Of a stretch of 64,000 nucleotides of DNA, positions 16,381 to 24,374 are shown piece after piece (position 1 is the stretch's first letter; each line of letters opens with the position of its first letter). The notes below the pieces were generated by a model. It saw nothing but the letters and a program-made list of their open reading frames with translations. It had not been told where the DNA came from and made no database searches. A program made the position numbers and the translations under genes. Origin of the DNA: Marinomonas ostreistagni (GTDB lineage: Bacteria > Pseudomonadota > Gammaproteobacteria > Pseudomonadales > Marinomonadaceae); contig NZ_JAEMUH010000005.1 in the NCBI RefSeq assembly GCF_016461785.1, positions 62,001 to 126,000 on the forward strand, in the 5' to 3' direction.

Positions 16381-16482
16381 GGAACAGCAACGCCTTCACG
16401 GCCTGGCTTAGACGGCACACCCCTGTGCCGATTAAGCCTACGCAATCATCCTGATTGCTGGCCTTGAAGGGGTGCCTGTTCC
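16381..16482. repeat. Three-way-junction inverted repeat
   Basis: The outer arms are 16381-16403 and 16460-16482 (GGAACAG...CACGGCC / GGCCTTG...CTGTTCC, imperfect). They enclose arm 1 (16405-16438, GGCTTA...GGCAC-ACCCCT-GTGCC...TAAGCC) and arm 2 (16442-16458, GCAATCATCCTGATTGC). The architecture and the CCCTGTG loop match the element at 1362-1450 although the stems differ. It lies in the gap between the HpxW-like gene and the permease, and may separate their expression. Confidence 0.7.
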
Positions 16483-16505
16483 TATTTAAGTCAGACAATT
16501 GAGCG

Positions 16506-16576
16506 AGAAGATGACTACGAAAAGCGTAAGCCCATGGATGGGCGTGCCCAACGAACGGCGCTTTCATAATCAACTT
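16506..16576 (-). repeat. Second, shortened copy of the 1362-1450 repeat family
   Basis: On the minus strand it reads GTTGATTATGAAAGCGCC, then GCCCATCCATGGGCTTACGC, then the closing arm near 16506. This parallels GGTTATGACAGCGCC and GCCCATCCATGGGCTTAGCGC of the element at 1362. The first internal arm is mostly lost. Together with the element at 16381 it fills almost the whole 259-bp gap. Confidence 0.7.
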
Positions 16577-16599
16577 CGACGCATTTCAGACCAAATAAC

Positions 16600-18180
16600 C
16601 TAACCAGAATGACTAGCAGAAGAAACGGCTAAACCATCACTGCGTGGGTCGGTGGCTGCGTCGGTGTTGCCCTCTGGGAGCAACACCACGGCGCCAGCAT
16701 GGCCCATTAATTCATTGCACGCTGGCACAGCGATTAGGTCGTGACCGCGGGCAATCAATGTATCTGCGGCATCGGCCGCGAAATCACTTTCCACTTTCAA
16801 GTTATGGCTTACATCTCCCCAAGTTCGGCCCAGTAACCAACGGCCTGAAGCGATGCTCTGTGCCAATGGTTGCTTGTGGTAAACATAACGGCTGAATAGT
16901 GCCGCTTGGGTTTGTGGTTGGCCTTCACCGCCCATGGTGCCGTAGCTGATACGACGGCCATCGTTAAGCTCTGCAAAAGCAGGGTTTAGGGTGTGAAATG
17001 GCTTTAAATTCGGTTTAAGTTCTTGCAAATGGCCTTTTTCAAGGCTGAATGACGAACCTCGGTTGTTCCATACAATACCGGTGCTTGGGCTGACGATGCC
17101 ACTGCCGAACTCCCAATAAAGGCTTTGAATGTAGCTCACCATGCGACCTTCGCTGTCACAGCAGCCCATCCAAATGGTGTCGCCGTGTTTCGCTGGGTGT
17201 GGCCAAGTTTGGGCTCGGTCGATAGCAATTTTTTCCGCCATGGCGGATAGACTTTCATCGCTCAATAGGTCTTGTAGCTCAATGCTTAAACGCGCTGGAT
17301 CGGTGACATATTCATTGCGCGCAATAAAAGCTTGTTTAGTGGCCTCGATCAGTAGGTGCGCCATATCGGTTTCACCACCATCGCCCAACTGATGAATGCG
17401 ATCATACAGCGCCAAGATGATTAAAGACGCAATACCTTGAGTCGGTGCCGGCAGGTTATAAAGCTTGCCTACGCCTGTTTCTACGCTTAACGGCGTGACT
17501 TCTTCTGCACGGTAATCGTGGAAATCCGCCAAACGAATTGGTGAGCCAGCCGCTTCAAGATCGGCTGCTAGTTTCTCAGCAAGCGTACCGTGGTAGAAAT
17601 CGTCTAAACCGACTTCGGCTAAGTGTTTTAGCGTTTGTGCCAAGGTGTTCAGAGTTAGGCGGTTACCTTGAGTTAGGGCTTCGCTTTGATCCAAAAATTG
17701 CGCAAAGCCTGGTAACGCTGACAAATCATCATGTACTTTTTGGCTGGCCGCTTGCAGACTTTCCGTAATTTCAATGCCATTCTCAGCATGATCGATGGCG
17801 TTTTGTAGCAGTTCGCTTAATTTCTTAGGCGCTTGCCAGAACGCGCTGATGTCTAAGGCTTTTTGCCAACCGGCTACCGCGCCTGCCATAGTGACAGCAG
17901 CTTTACCGCCTCGGGCTGGAATGGCTTGCTCCCCTTGGAAGAAGTCCAGTGTCGCAAGTTGTGCCGCTTTGCCCGAGGCATCGATGCCGATAGGGGCTTT
18001 GCCGGGCTCGCTGACCAGCCAAAAACCGTCGCCGCCTAAGCCGTTCATGTGCGGGTAAACCACGGCAATAGTGGCCGCTGCTGCGACCATGGCTTCGATG
18101 GCGGTGCCGCCTTGTTCAAGGATGGCTTGGCCTGCTTTGGTGGCTTCGTGATGTGGCGCCGTAAATGCAATCGAAGACAT
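16600..18180 (-). CDS. hpxW: Gamma-glutamyltransferase-fold hydrolase, probable oxamate amidohydrolase
   Basis: A 526-residue Ntn hydrolase of the GGT superfamily without a signal peptide, so cytoplasmic. GLGGDGFWLV near the N-terminus and the candidate nucleophile Thr335 in KHGDTIWM mark the two-subunit self-processing fold; MGGEGQPQTQAALF is conserved near the C-terminus. Klebsiella HpxW, a GGT homologue in purine catabolism, hydrolyses oxamate to oxalate and ammonia. The gene lies 3 bp after an amidase and next to the pucG unit, which fits that route. The exact substrate is inference; a glutathione or gamma-glutamyl role is less likely without export. Confidence 0.83.
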   Translation of the reverse strand: MSSIAFTAPHHEATKAGQAILEQGGTAIEAMVAAAATIAVVYPHMNGLGGDGFWLVSEPGKAPIGIDASGKAAQLATLDFFQGEQAIPARGGKAAVTMAGAVAGWQKALDISAFWQAPKKLSELLQNAIDHAENGIEITESLQAASQKVHDDLSALPGFAQFLDQSEALTQGNRLTLNTLAQTLKHLAEVGLDDFYHGTLAEKLAADLEAAGSPIRLADFHDYRAEEVTPLSVETGVGKLYNLPAPTQGIASLIILALYDRIHQLGDGGETDMAHLLIEATKQAFIARNEYVTDPARLSIELQDLLSDESLSAMAEKIAIDRAQTWPHPAKHGDTIWMGCCDSEGRMVSYIQSLYWEFGSGIVSPSTGIVWNNRGSSFSLEKGHLQELKPNLKPFHTLNPAFAELNDGRRISYGTMGGEGQPQTQAALFSRYVYHKQPLAQSIASGRWLLGRTWGDVSHNLKVESDFAADAADTLIARGHDLIAVPACNELMGHAGAVVLLPEGNTDAATDPRSDGLAVSSASHSG

Positions 18181-18183
18181 GCG

Positions 18184-19356
18184 TTACTCCATTAGGTTTT
18201 TGGCTAGGGCTAACAAACTTAAATCGCTACCACGTGGGCCAATAAGGGATAGGCCACACGGTGCGCCGTCAATGTCACAAACCGGTAAATGCAATTGCGG
18301 CAGACCGCATAATCCAGCAATCGCTGTGAGCTCTAAAAGTTGGTTGCGGTATTCTGCTAACTCATTGTCTTGCATGGTTAAAAGTGGTGCGCGACCCGGT
18401 GTAGTTGGCAGTATCAAGACAGACCCTTCAAGCTGCTCATCGAGCCATGTTCGAAACTTGGCTTGTTGTGTTTTTGCTTGAGCAACATCATTGGCGCTGA
18501 TGGTTTTGGTCCACTCAAAACGGCTGGCAATATCCGCTGCAAAATCGGGATCATTCTGCGTGATCCAAACGCCGTGTGTTTGCCAGATTTCCGCGCCCTG
18601 TAAAGTGCGGAAGGTTGCGCCGGTTTGCCAGTACACAGGGTCGATTTCAAGGCTTTCATCTATATTGAGCTTACCTTGATTTACCCAAGTATCTAGCTGC
18701 TTAAGTAGCGCATCTTTGTGTTCAACTTGTTCGATTAATGCTCTGGCAATCAGTGTCTTAGAAAGCTCTGGCTGTTGGTTAGGTAACAGCGTTTTGGCAA
18801 CCTTGATTAGCTCATCAAGGCTACGGGTCATAACGCCAACCGTGTCAAACGACGGTGCCAACGCCACCATGTTATCCGTGGCAATCACGCCATGAGTAGG
18901 GCGTAAACCAAACAAGCCGTTGTAGCTCGATGGCACACGAATCGAACCGCCGGTATCCGTGCCAAGGCCAATCTCAGCCAGCTTACCAGATACGGCGACA
19001 GCAGAACCTGAAGACGAGCCGCCAGGTAAACGCTCAGGTGTTATTGGGTTTTCTGGTGTGCCGTAATGAATATTTTGCCCGTTTAGACTGTAAGCCAGCT
19101 CGTCGGTAATCGTCTTTCCGACGAACTGCGCGCCTGCGCTCAGCAAGGTGCTAACGCTAGACGCGGTTGATATGGGGAGATCATGAGTGGCGAGCCAAGT
19201 GGGATTACCCGCTGTGGTCGGCAAACCTTGCATATGAAACAAATCTTTCACCGCGAGGCGCATGTCCGACAAACTACCGGATGCCGCTGTTTTGTGCTCA
19301 AACACTTTACCTTTTGTTGGTGTAAGGAATGGGCTGTGTGCAGTGAAGTGTTTCAT
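18184..19356 (-). CDS. Amidase-signature hydrolase in the purine cluster
   Basis: A 390-residue amidase-signature enzyme, shorter than most. The Ser-Ser-Lys triad can be placed at K37 (AVKDLF), S114/S115 (GGSSSGS) and S138 (GTDTGGSIR). It lies 3 bp upstream of the HpxW-like gene with a GGAG site at its start. Amidases of the AtzE/HpxY kind accompany HpxW in Klebsiella clusters. No oxamate carbamoyltransferase is visible in this window, so this enzyme could act on oxalurate or another carbamoyl intermediate; that is inference. The promoter gap before it holds a perfect GAAAC-N4-GTTTC palindrome. Confidence 0.85.
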   Translation of the reverse strand: MKHFTAHSPFLTPTKGKVFEHKTAASGSLSDMRLAVKDLFHMQGLPTTAGNPTWLATHDLPISTASSVSTLLSAGAQFVGKTITDELAYSLNGQNIHYGTPENPITPERLPGGSSSGSAVAVSGKLAEIGLGTDTGGSIRVPSSYNGLFGLRPTHGVIATDNMVALAPSFDTVGVMTRSLDELIKVAKTLLPNQQPELSKTLIARALIEQVEHKDALLKQLDTWVNQGKLNIDESLEIDPVYWQTGATFRTLQGAEIWQTHGVWITQNDPDFAADIASRFEWTKTISANDVAQAKTQQAKFRTWLDEQLEGSVLILPTTPGRAPLLTMQDNELAEYRNQLLELTAIAGLCGLPQLHLPVCDIDGAPCGLSLIGPRGSDLSLLALAKNLME

Positions 19357-19381
19357 GAGTTGCTCCTGTCTCTTAAGTTAT

Positions 19382-19395
19382 GAAACAATTGTTTC
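19382..19395. promoter_or_regulatory. GAAAC-N4-GTTTC operator upstream of the amidase gene
   Basis: A perfect palindrome (spacer AATT), with a further GAAAC half site at 19411-19415. It lies between uraD and the amidase gene. Identical cores occur at 20602, 24178 and 37446, all in promoter regions. Confidence 0.7.
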
Positions 19396-19435
19396 TTTAT
19401 TTTGTCAACTGAAACAAATAGAGCTAATGCAAAAA

Positions 19436-19978
19436 CTATGCTGACCAAAATGACTTGGGGAGTGCTTCGATCCGAAAGCCTGCAATTTTGTGCACTTCAT
19501 TCAAAGCGCGACGAAACTCTGTCTCGACTGAGTTAGGTAAGCGTGCTTCGAAGCCTTCAAGAATTTGGTCTTTGGTGGCACCTTTCACTGCCATGATAAA
19601 TGGAAAACCAAATTTATCTCGGTAGCTTTCGTTCAAGAAAAGAAAATGCTCGAGCTCTGGAGGTGTGAGTTGATCCAGTCCTGCGCCAGCTTGTTCATTG
19701 GTGGAAGCATTGGTTAATTCTCCTGCCAAAGCGGCCTTGCCGGCTAGGTCAGGATGGGCACGAAGTAAGGCAAGCTGAGTGTTATGATCGGCCGCTTCGA
19801 TAATGTCATGCATGGCTTGAGTGACCGCAGTTTGTGGGTCGTCTGGATGATGCTTCAACGAATCACGCTTTTCATATAGAGCCTCGGCAACCCACTTTGA
19901 ATGCTCGTAGATATCTTTTAAGTGGTTGATAAAACTAAATTTATCTTGTTCAAGCAGAGGTGTGCTTGCTGTATTCAT
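19436..19978 (-). CDS. uraD: OHCU decarboxylase
   Basis: A 180-residue helical protein. It carries LLRAHPDLAGKAALAGELT with the catalytic His of the HPDL motif, followed by LNESYRDKFGFPFIMAVKG, both diagnostic of 2-oxo-4-hydroxy-4-carboxy-5-ureidoimidazoline decarboxylase. It makes (S)-allantoin from the HIU hydrolase product, completing HpxO-UraH-UraD conversion of urate. It is the first gene of the minus-strand purine unit and is divergent from uraH with about 170 bp between. Confidence 0.95.
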   Translation of the reverse strand: MNTASTPLLEQDKFSFINHLKDIYEHSKWVAEALYEKRDSLKHHPDDPQTAVTQAMHDIIEAADHNTQLALLRAHPDLAGKAALAGELTNASTNEQAGAGLDQLTPPELEHFLFLNESYRDKFGFPFIMAVKGATKDQILEGFEARLPNSVETEFRRALNEVHKIAGFRIEALPKSFWSA

Positions 19979-20146
19979 AGCGGTGTATTCCTTGGTATTT
20001 ATGATTTAAGTGTGCTTAGCTGATGCCAAGTTTGGGTGTTGTTGCTGGCATAGATTTTGTTCTAACACTTTCCGCTGTAAGCATGGCAAAGTGCAAGTGT
20101 ATTTTTCCAAGTGGTTCATCTGAGCTTATTTTTATAAGGAGTTTTT

Positions 20147-20503
20147 ATGGGTTATTTAACCTCTCATATTCTCGACACGACTCGTGGTGTGGCCGCGTCA
20201 GGTGTCACCATTGAGCTTTACCAATTAGCCGAAGACGGCGCACGAAGCTTGGTTCACAAAACCTTGTCTAACCATGATGGCCGCTGTGACGCGCCGCTCT
20301 TGGAAGGTGATAACTTCAAAGCAGGGCGCTACGAATTAGAGTTCGCCATTGGTGATTACTTCGCAGAGCAAGGCATCGAAATGCCTGAGCCTCGTTTTCT
20401 CGATGTGGTGGTGTTGCGTTTCGGTATCGCCGATGAAGATAGCCATTACCACGTACCGTTGCTCGTGACACCATACTCCTACAGCACCTATCGTGGAAGT
20501 TGA
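20147..20503 (+). CDS. uraH: 5-hydroxyisourate hydrolase (transthyretin-like)
   Basis: A 118-residue HIU hydrolase. It has the N-terminal SHILDTTRG with catalytic His7 and the C-terminal tetrapeptide YRGS that defines the family. An AAGGAG site precedes the ATG. It hydrolyses 5-hydroxyisourate, the product of HpxO encoded just downstream, to OHCU for UraD encoded divergently. The protein is cytoplasmic, with no signal peptide. Confidence 0.96.
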   Translation: MGYLTSHILDTTRGVAASGVTIELYQLAEDGARSLVHKTLSNHDGRCDAPLLEGDNFKAGRYELEFAIGDYFAEQGIEMPEPRFLDVVVLRFGIADEDSHYHVPLLVTPYSYSTYRGS

Positions 20504-20601
20504 TCGATCGGTTAACTTTTGCGTCATGCTAGTGCGTGTGCATCATGGTAGTGCAGCCTCACTATCTACGTGATCGGGGGCGGTGGCTAGGGTAAAACAC
20601 T

Positions 20602-20644
20602 GAAACCTTTGTTTCATATGGGTTTTGATGGAAACAAACGTTTT
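20602..20644. promoter_or_regulatory. Tandem GAAAC-N4-GTTTC operators upstream of hpxO
   Basis: A perfect site (GAAAC CTTT GTTTC, 20602-20615) and a one-mismatch site (GAAAC AAAC GTTTT, 20631-20644) lie 29 bp apart, ending 58 bp before the chosen hpxO start. They match the palindromes at 19382, 24178 and 37446. Confidence 0.7.
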
Positions 20645-20701
20645 GGGTACGAATCTTGCCATTAGGGTGTAAGGAAACACCGAATGAACAAGGGGAATAC
20701 C

Positions 20702-21856
20702 ATGAAAGCAATCATCATTGGTGCAGGCATTGGCGGCATGAGCGCCGCAGCCGCTCTAAAACAGCAAGGCATCGAATGTGAGATCTTTGAGGCCGTTAAA
20801 GAAATGAAACCCGTTGGTGCCGCTATTTCTGTCTGGTCTAATGGCGTCAAATGCATGAACCACCTAGGCATGGGCAGCATCATGGATAATTTGGGTGGCC
20901 CGATGCACAGAATGGCTTACAACGAAGGTATTAGCGGTGCCACCATGACGCAATTCAGCTTAGCTCCGTTGGTAGCTGAAGTGGGCGAGCGACCATGTCC
21001 AGTATCGCGCGCAGACCTGCAAGCGCAGATGATTGACTGGTGGGGCCGTGAAAAGGTTCATTTTGGTAAGCGCTTAGAAGCTGTCACACAAACGGATACC
21101 AATGTTACAGCGACTTTTACCGATGGTTCTACGGTAACGGGCGACTTTATGATTGCAGCAGATGGGGCACACTCCATTGCCCGTGAATACGTACTCGGAC
21201 ACAAAGTAGAGCGCCGCTATGCTGGCTATGTGAACTGGAATGGCTTGGTAGAAATCGATGAGGCTATTGCCCCAGCCGATCAATGGACCATGTTTGTCGC
21301 AGATGGCAAACGTGTCTCCGTCATGCCGATTGCCGATAATCGCTTCTACTTCTTCTTTGATGTGCCACTGCCTCTTGGACTGCCGCAGGATCGCAGCACC
21401 GTTAAACATGACTTAACAGGCTACTTCCAAGATTGGGCGCAACCCGTGCAAACGCTGATCGACGCCATTACCCCTGAAACCACGAACCGCATTGAAATCC
21501 ATGATGTAGAACCGTTTAAGCCATTGGTAAAAGGTCGAGTTGCCTTACTTGGAGACGCAGGTCACAGCACCACGCCGGATATTGGCCAAGGTGGCTGCGC
21601 GGCACTCGAAGACGCTGTGGTGTTAGGACAATGCTTTGCAGAAGAAGACAGCATTGAACTGGCCCTTGCTGAGTATAACGACGCACGAGTGGATCGTGTG
21701 AAAGATCTAGTGCTGAAAGCACGTGCACGTTGTGACGTGACCCACGGCTACCACCCAGAAACCACCCAAGCATGGTACGAAGAACTTCGTAGCGAAACTG
21801 GCGAAGGCATCATGAAAGGACTGTCAAAAACCATCCTCGGCGGCCCATTGGGCTAG
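20702..21856 (+). CDS. hpxO: FAD-dependent urate hydroxylase
   Basis: A 384-residue class A flavoprotein monooxygenase matching the HpxO group along its length. It has GAGIGGMSAA at the N-terminus, then EAVKEMKPVGAAISVW, PCPVSRADLQ, YAGYVNWNGLVEID and GDAGHSTTPDIGQGG. It oxidises urate to 5-hydroxyisourate using NADH and O2. The start at 20702 (AGGGG 6 bp upstream) gives MKAIIIGAG as in HpxO; an in-frame ATG at 20684, also with a fair ribosome site, would add six residues. It follows uraH in the same direction but has its own operators. Confidence 0.95.
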   Translation: MKAIIIGAGIGGMSAAAALKQQGIECEIFEAVKEMKPVGAAISVWSNGVKCMNHLGMGSIMDNLGGPMHRMAYNEGISGATMTQFSLAPLVAEVGERPCPVSRADLQAQMIDWWGREKVHFGKRLEAVTQTDTNVTATFTDGSTVTGDFMIAADGAHSIAREYVLGHKVERRYAGYVNWNGLVEIDEAIAPADQWTMFVADGKRVSVMPIADNRFYFFFDVPLPLGLPQDRSTVKHDLTGYFQDWAQPVQTLIDAITPETTNRIEIHDVEPFKPLVKGRVALLGDAGHSTTPDIGQGGCAALEDAVVLGQCFAEEDSIELALAEYNDARVDRVKDLVLKARARCDVTHGYHPETTQAWYEELRSETGEGIMKGLSKTILGGPLG

Positions 21857-21859
21857 CCT

Positions 21860-21893
21860 ACTTCGGGTGGTAACCTCAACAGCAAACCGAAGT
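21860..21893 (+). terminator. Stem-loop after hpxO
   Basis: ACTTCGG (21860-21866) and CCGAAGT (21887-21893) pair around a 20-base loop three bases after the stop. There is no T-tract, so intrinsic termination is uncertain. Confidence 0.45.
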
Positions 21894-21898
21894 CCCTA

Positions 21899-21922
21899 TT
21901 TGTAGGACCTCGGTTTCGAGGG
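21899..21922 (+). repeat. Partial REP-like element
   Basis: TTGTAGGACCTCGGTTTCGA matches the REP copies at 4152 and 8236 (minus strand there), with small changes in the stem. It is intergenic here. Confidence 0.6.
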
Positions 21923-22076
21923 ATCAATTCTCAAACTAGGTTGCATTCCTAGGTCGCCAGCTTCCCTGTTATTTTGTGCAGTGTATTACTTGCTACTTTC
22001 TGTTTTCGTCTAGTGCTTAATGGATCATTGGTGGCTATGATCTCATTGCACGGGCCACCAGATGCTTACTATAAAC

Positions 22077-23249
22077 CTAAGTTCTAGATAGGTTAGGAGA
22101 GATTTTAGATATGAGTGCAATTGCACTAAATATATAGAAGCTGGTAAAGAAGCGGTCCCACTGTATGACGCCTGGAAAAAGAAATAAGTGGGCTAGGTAG
22201 TTTAACACTATTATGATGCTTAGTATTAATATAGGGTTAGTATGTGGTTTATCTTTAGAAAATTTATCCATATTAAAGGTGATTATATTGATGAATATGA
22301 AGATTATCATTGTCGAGGGAAATCCATATGCCATCATGAAAAGGCCTTTAACTTGTAGTGTGATAACTGCAATGTATTCATCTATAGAAAATGATGAATC
22401 GAACTTGCTTGGGTAGTTAAGATTCTGAATGAAAGAATGATGGAACAGTGTCCACCAATCATATCTATTCAATAATTTACCTATAGAGAAATAAATTAAA
22501 ATTGAAGATGCTATTGTTAAAATGAAAAAGTAAAAATCAGACTTGTTCTTTTGGTGATGTGAAAGGTATGTAAGATAAGTTAAGACGAGTAAGGTTATAA
22601 TTATATTGTTAGGCCTAATGAAAATGGACGCCATAAGAAGTAAAGTTGTTGCTTTTAAATTCTTTCTCTCAACTAAGAAAAATAAAGCAAGCAAAACTGT
22701 GAATACAGATAGAGCGTCAGGAGTTGGCATTCTACCTATTACGAATAGTTTGGATTGAACGCCTATTAATAATGTTACAATGAAACTTATGTTGGCGTTT
22801 AAATATAGGTTTGTCCAATATAGCAATAGTAATGATGTGGAAATGCAAGCCAGAATAGATAATGTATAAATTGCGTCGATTATTTGTAGACCAGTTGTTT
22901 TTAACAAGTAGATTGAGCCAATATAAAATGGCTTAATAAAGTAAAAGTTTAATTGTTCCTTGAATATTTCTGGTTTTTCATAAACGCTCTTTCTATAATT
23001 TATAGATTCGTTTCTATCGTTTATTAGTTTTTCGAATTCTTTTTCTGGAATATTGGAGCTTAAGGTTTTATAGGTTAAGCTATGGATTTCCTCAATGTTT
23101 CTTGAATCAAGCGTTAAAGTGCTTCCTATATACGGAATGATATCCCAGTTATATATCGGGTTTTTTGTAGAGGTGGAAACTAAAAAAGCTATGATTAAAA
23201 AGCCGTAAATAAATAAGAGTTTTTCAGTTTTTGAGTATAGATCTCTCAT
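22077..23249 (-). CDS. AT-rich polytopic membrane protein, GT-C glycosyltransferase-like
   Basis: A 390-residue protein with about ten TM segments and a long extracytoplasmic loop after the first (NWDIIPYIGSTLTLDSRN...). This layout is common in GT-C enzymes and in dolichyl-mannosyltransferase-like proteins of surface polysaccharide loci. GRMPTPDALSVF fits such a fold, but I cannot name a family with certainty. The gene is far richer in A and T than its neighbours and uses Asn, Ile and Lys heavily, which suggests horizontal transfer. An AAGGA site lies about 8 bp before the start. It is isolated between hpxO and a small membrane protein. Confidence 0.75.
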   Translation of the reverse strand: MRDLYSKTEKLLFIYGFLIIAFLVSTSTKNPIYNWDIIPYIGSTLTLDSRNIEEIHSLTYKTLSSNIPEKEFEKLINDRNESINYRKSVYEKPEIFKEQLNFYFIKPFYIGSIYLLKTTGLQIIDAIYTLSILACISTSLLLLYWTNLYLNANISFIVTLLIGVQSKLFVIGRMPTPDALSVFTVLLALFFLVERKNLKATTLLLMASIFIRPNNIIITLLVLTYLTYLSHHQKNKSDFYFFILTIASSILIYFSIGKLLNRYDWWTLFHHSFIQNLNYPSKFDSSFSIDEYIAVITLQVKGLFMMAYGFPSTMIIFIFINIITFNMDKFSKDKPHTNPILILSIIIVLNYLAHLFLFPGVIQWDRFFTSFYIFSAIALISKISPNLSRT

Positions 23250-23478
23250 TTCATGTCCTTGATAAAGAGCGTTCCTTTTTTGTGGTGAGCATCATACACT
23301 AAATGATCAGAAATGTGTTCAAAATTAACCTCATTTGTGAGAGGAAAATATAGCCATGCATATTCTTATAAACTGTAGGTAATATGTGAATTAAATCGCA
23401 TATTCTCTCGTTAATCACCTCATCGCGCTAACCTCTCCACTTTAACGAGATGTGTCATGATCGGCGAAGAAACTGGTA

Positions 23479-23670
23479 GTGACTCCACCATCCTATTGGG
23501 TCGAAATCTTTAGTACTTTTGTTTATGCTGCGATACTATATCGCTTGTTAATACCTGAGTGGGATGAGTGTCTTCTGATCATATTGGGGTTAGCCTTTTT
23601 AAATGTGGTTCAGTTCTACTTTAAGATTCGTAATACGAAAAAGCTAGATGCTGCAATAAAGACTGTTTAA
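23479..23670 (+). CDS. Small hydrophobic protein, GTG start
   Basis: A 63-residue frame beginning GTG (MTPPSYWVEIFSTFVYAAILYRLL) with two predicted TM segments and a basic C-terminus (KIRNTKKLDAAIK). It ends 15 bp before the DUF1294 gene in the same direction, which supports a real coupled gene. No strong ribosome site is visible and no family is recognised. Confidence 0.5.
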   Translation: MTPPSYWVEIFSTFVYAAILYRLLIPEWDECLLIILGLAFLNVVQFYFKIRNTKKLDAAIKTV

Positions 23671-23685
23671 GAGTTCTAGCTTGTC

Positions 23686-24114
23686 ATGGTCAAACCTAGA
23701 GTTACTTCCCACTCTAAAAAGAATACACCCGCCTCCCTATTATTTTGTGCAGCATATTGCCTGCTGCTGTCGGTTGCACTCGTATTACTGGATGGACCGG
23801 CAATCTTGTTGGCGATTTATGCGGTCATGTCTTCGCTGACGTATCTAGCCTTTGGCTTTGATAAGCGTGCCGCGCAAAAAGGTCAGAGTCGTATATCTGA
23901 GAAAACATTACATTTGCTATCACTCTTCTGCGGCTGGCCTGGGGCGTTACTCGCTCAGCACCGTCTTCGTCACAAGACCGTTAAGCAGCCTTTTAAAGCG
24001 GTCCTTTGGATATTGATTTTACTGAATTGTAATATCGTGATGTGGAGTTTTTATCCTGAGTTTAGGAGCTCTTGGCACGATTTTTTAGTTGTAGCGCATT
24101 CTAATTCTCTTTAA
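23686..24114 (+). CDS. DUF1294 small membrane protein
   Basis: A 142-residue protein with four TM segments. YAVMSSLTYLAFGFDKRAAQKGQSRISEKTLHLL followed by GWPGALLAQHRLRHKTVKQPF is the DUF1294 signature. Some members carry an N-terminal cold-shock domain; this one does not. Function is unknown. It lies just upstream of the promoter region of the ABC importer operon. Confidence 0.87.
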   Translation: MVKPRVTSHSKKNTPASLLFCAAYCLLLSVALVLLDGPAILLAIYAVMSSLTYLAFGFDKRAAQKGQSRISEKTLHLLSLFCGWPGALLAQHRLRHKTVKQPFKAVLWILILLNCNIVMWSFYPEFRSSWHDFLVVAHSNSL

Positions 24115-24177
24115 TGGCAATGCTGGCGCTGTTGTCACTACTAGATGATGCCCCGCTTTTTGGCAATTCCTATCCAT

Positions 24178-24191
24178 GAAACATTTGTTTC
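24178..24191. promoter_or_regulatory. GAAAC-N4-GTTTC operator upstream of the ABC importer
   Basis: A perfect palindrome with spacer ATTT, about 185 bp before the start of the substrate-binding protein gene. A second, one-mismatch site lies closer to the gene at 24333. Confidence 0.65.
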
Positions 24192-24332
24192 GCTCTCTTT
24201 TGAGTCACCTTGCACGATCATTTTTAGAAAAAGAGTACTGAAAGGTTGAGGGAAATCTTTAACTGACTGTTTTTAATAAAATTTTGTTTGCCTTGATAAA
24301 GTTGGAACGAATGTTGCTCTCTTTGCCTGAGT

Positions 24333-24346
24333 GAAACAAAAGTATC
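24333..24346. promoter_or_regulatory. Degenerate GAAAC-N4-GTATC site upstream of the ABC importer
   Basis: GAAAC AAAA GTATC has one mismatch from the palindrome and ends 29 bp before the ATG at 24375, a position suited to repression. Confidence 0.5.
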
Positions 24347-24374
24347 TTTAAAAGAAACACAGGAGAGTTTGAGT

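Noticed and set aside
22114..22127. AGTGCAATTGCACT palindrome as an operator
   Set aside because: It lies inside the 3' coding end of the membrane protein gene with no promoter context.
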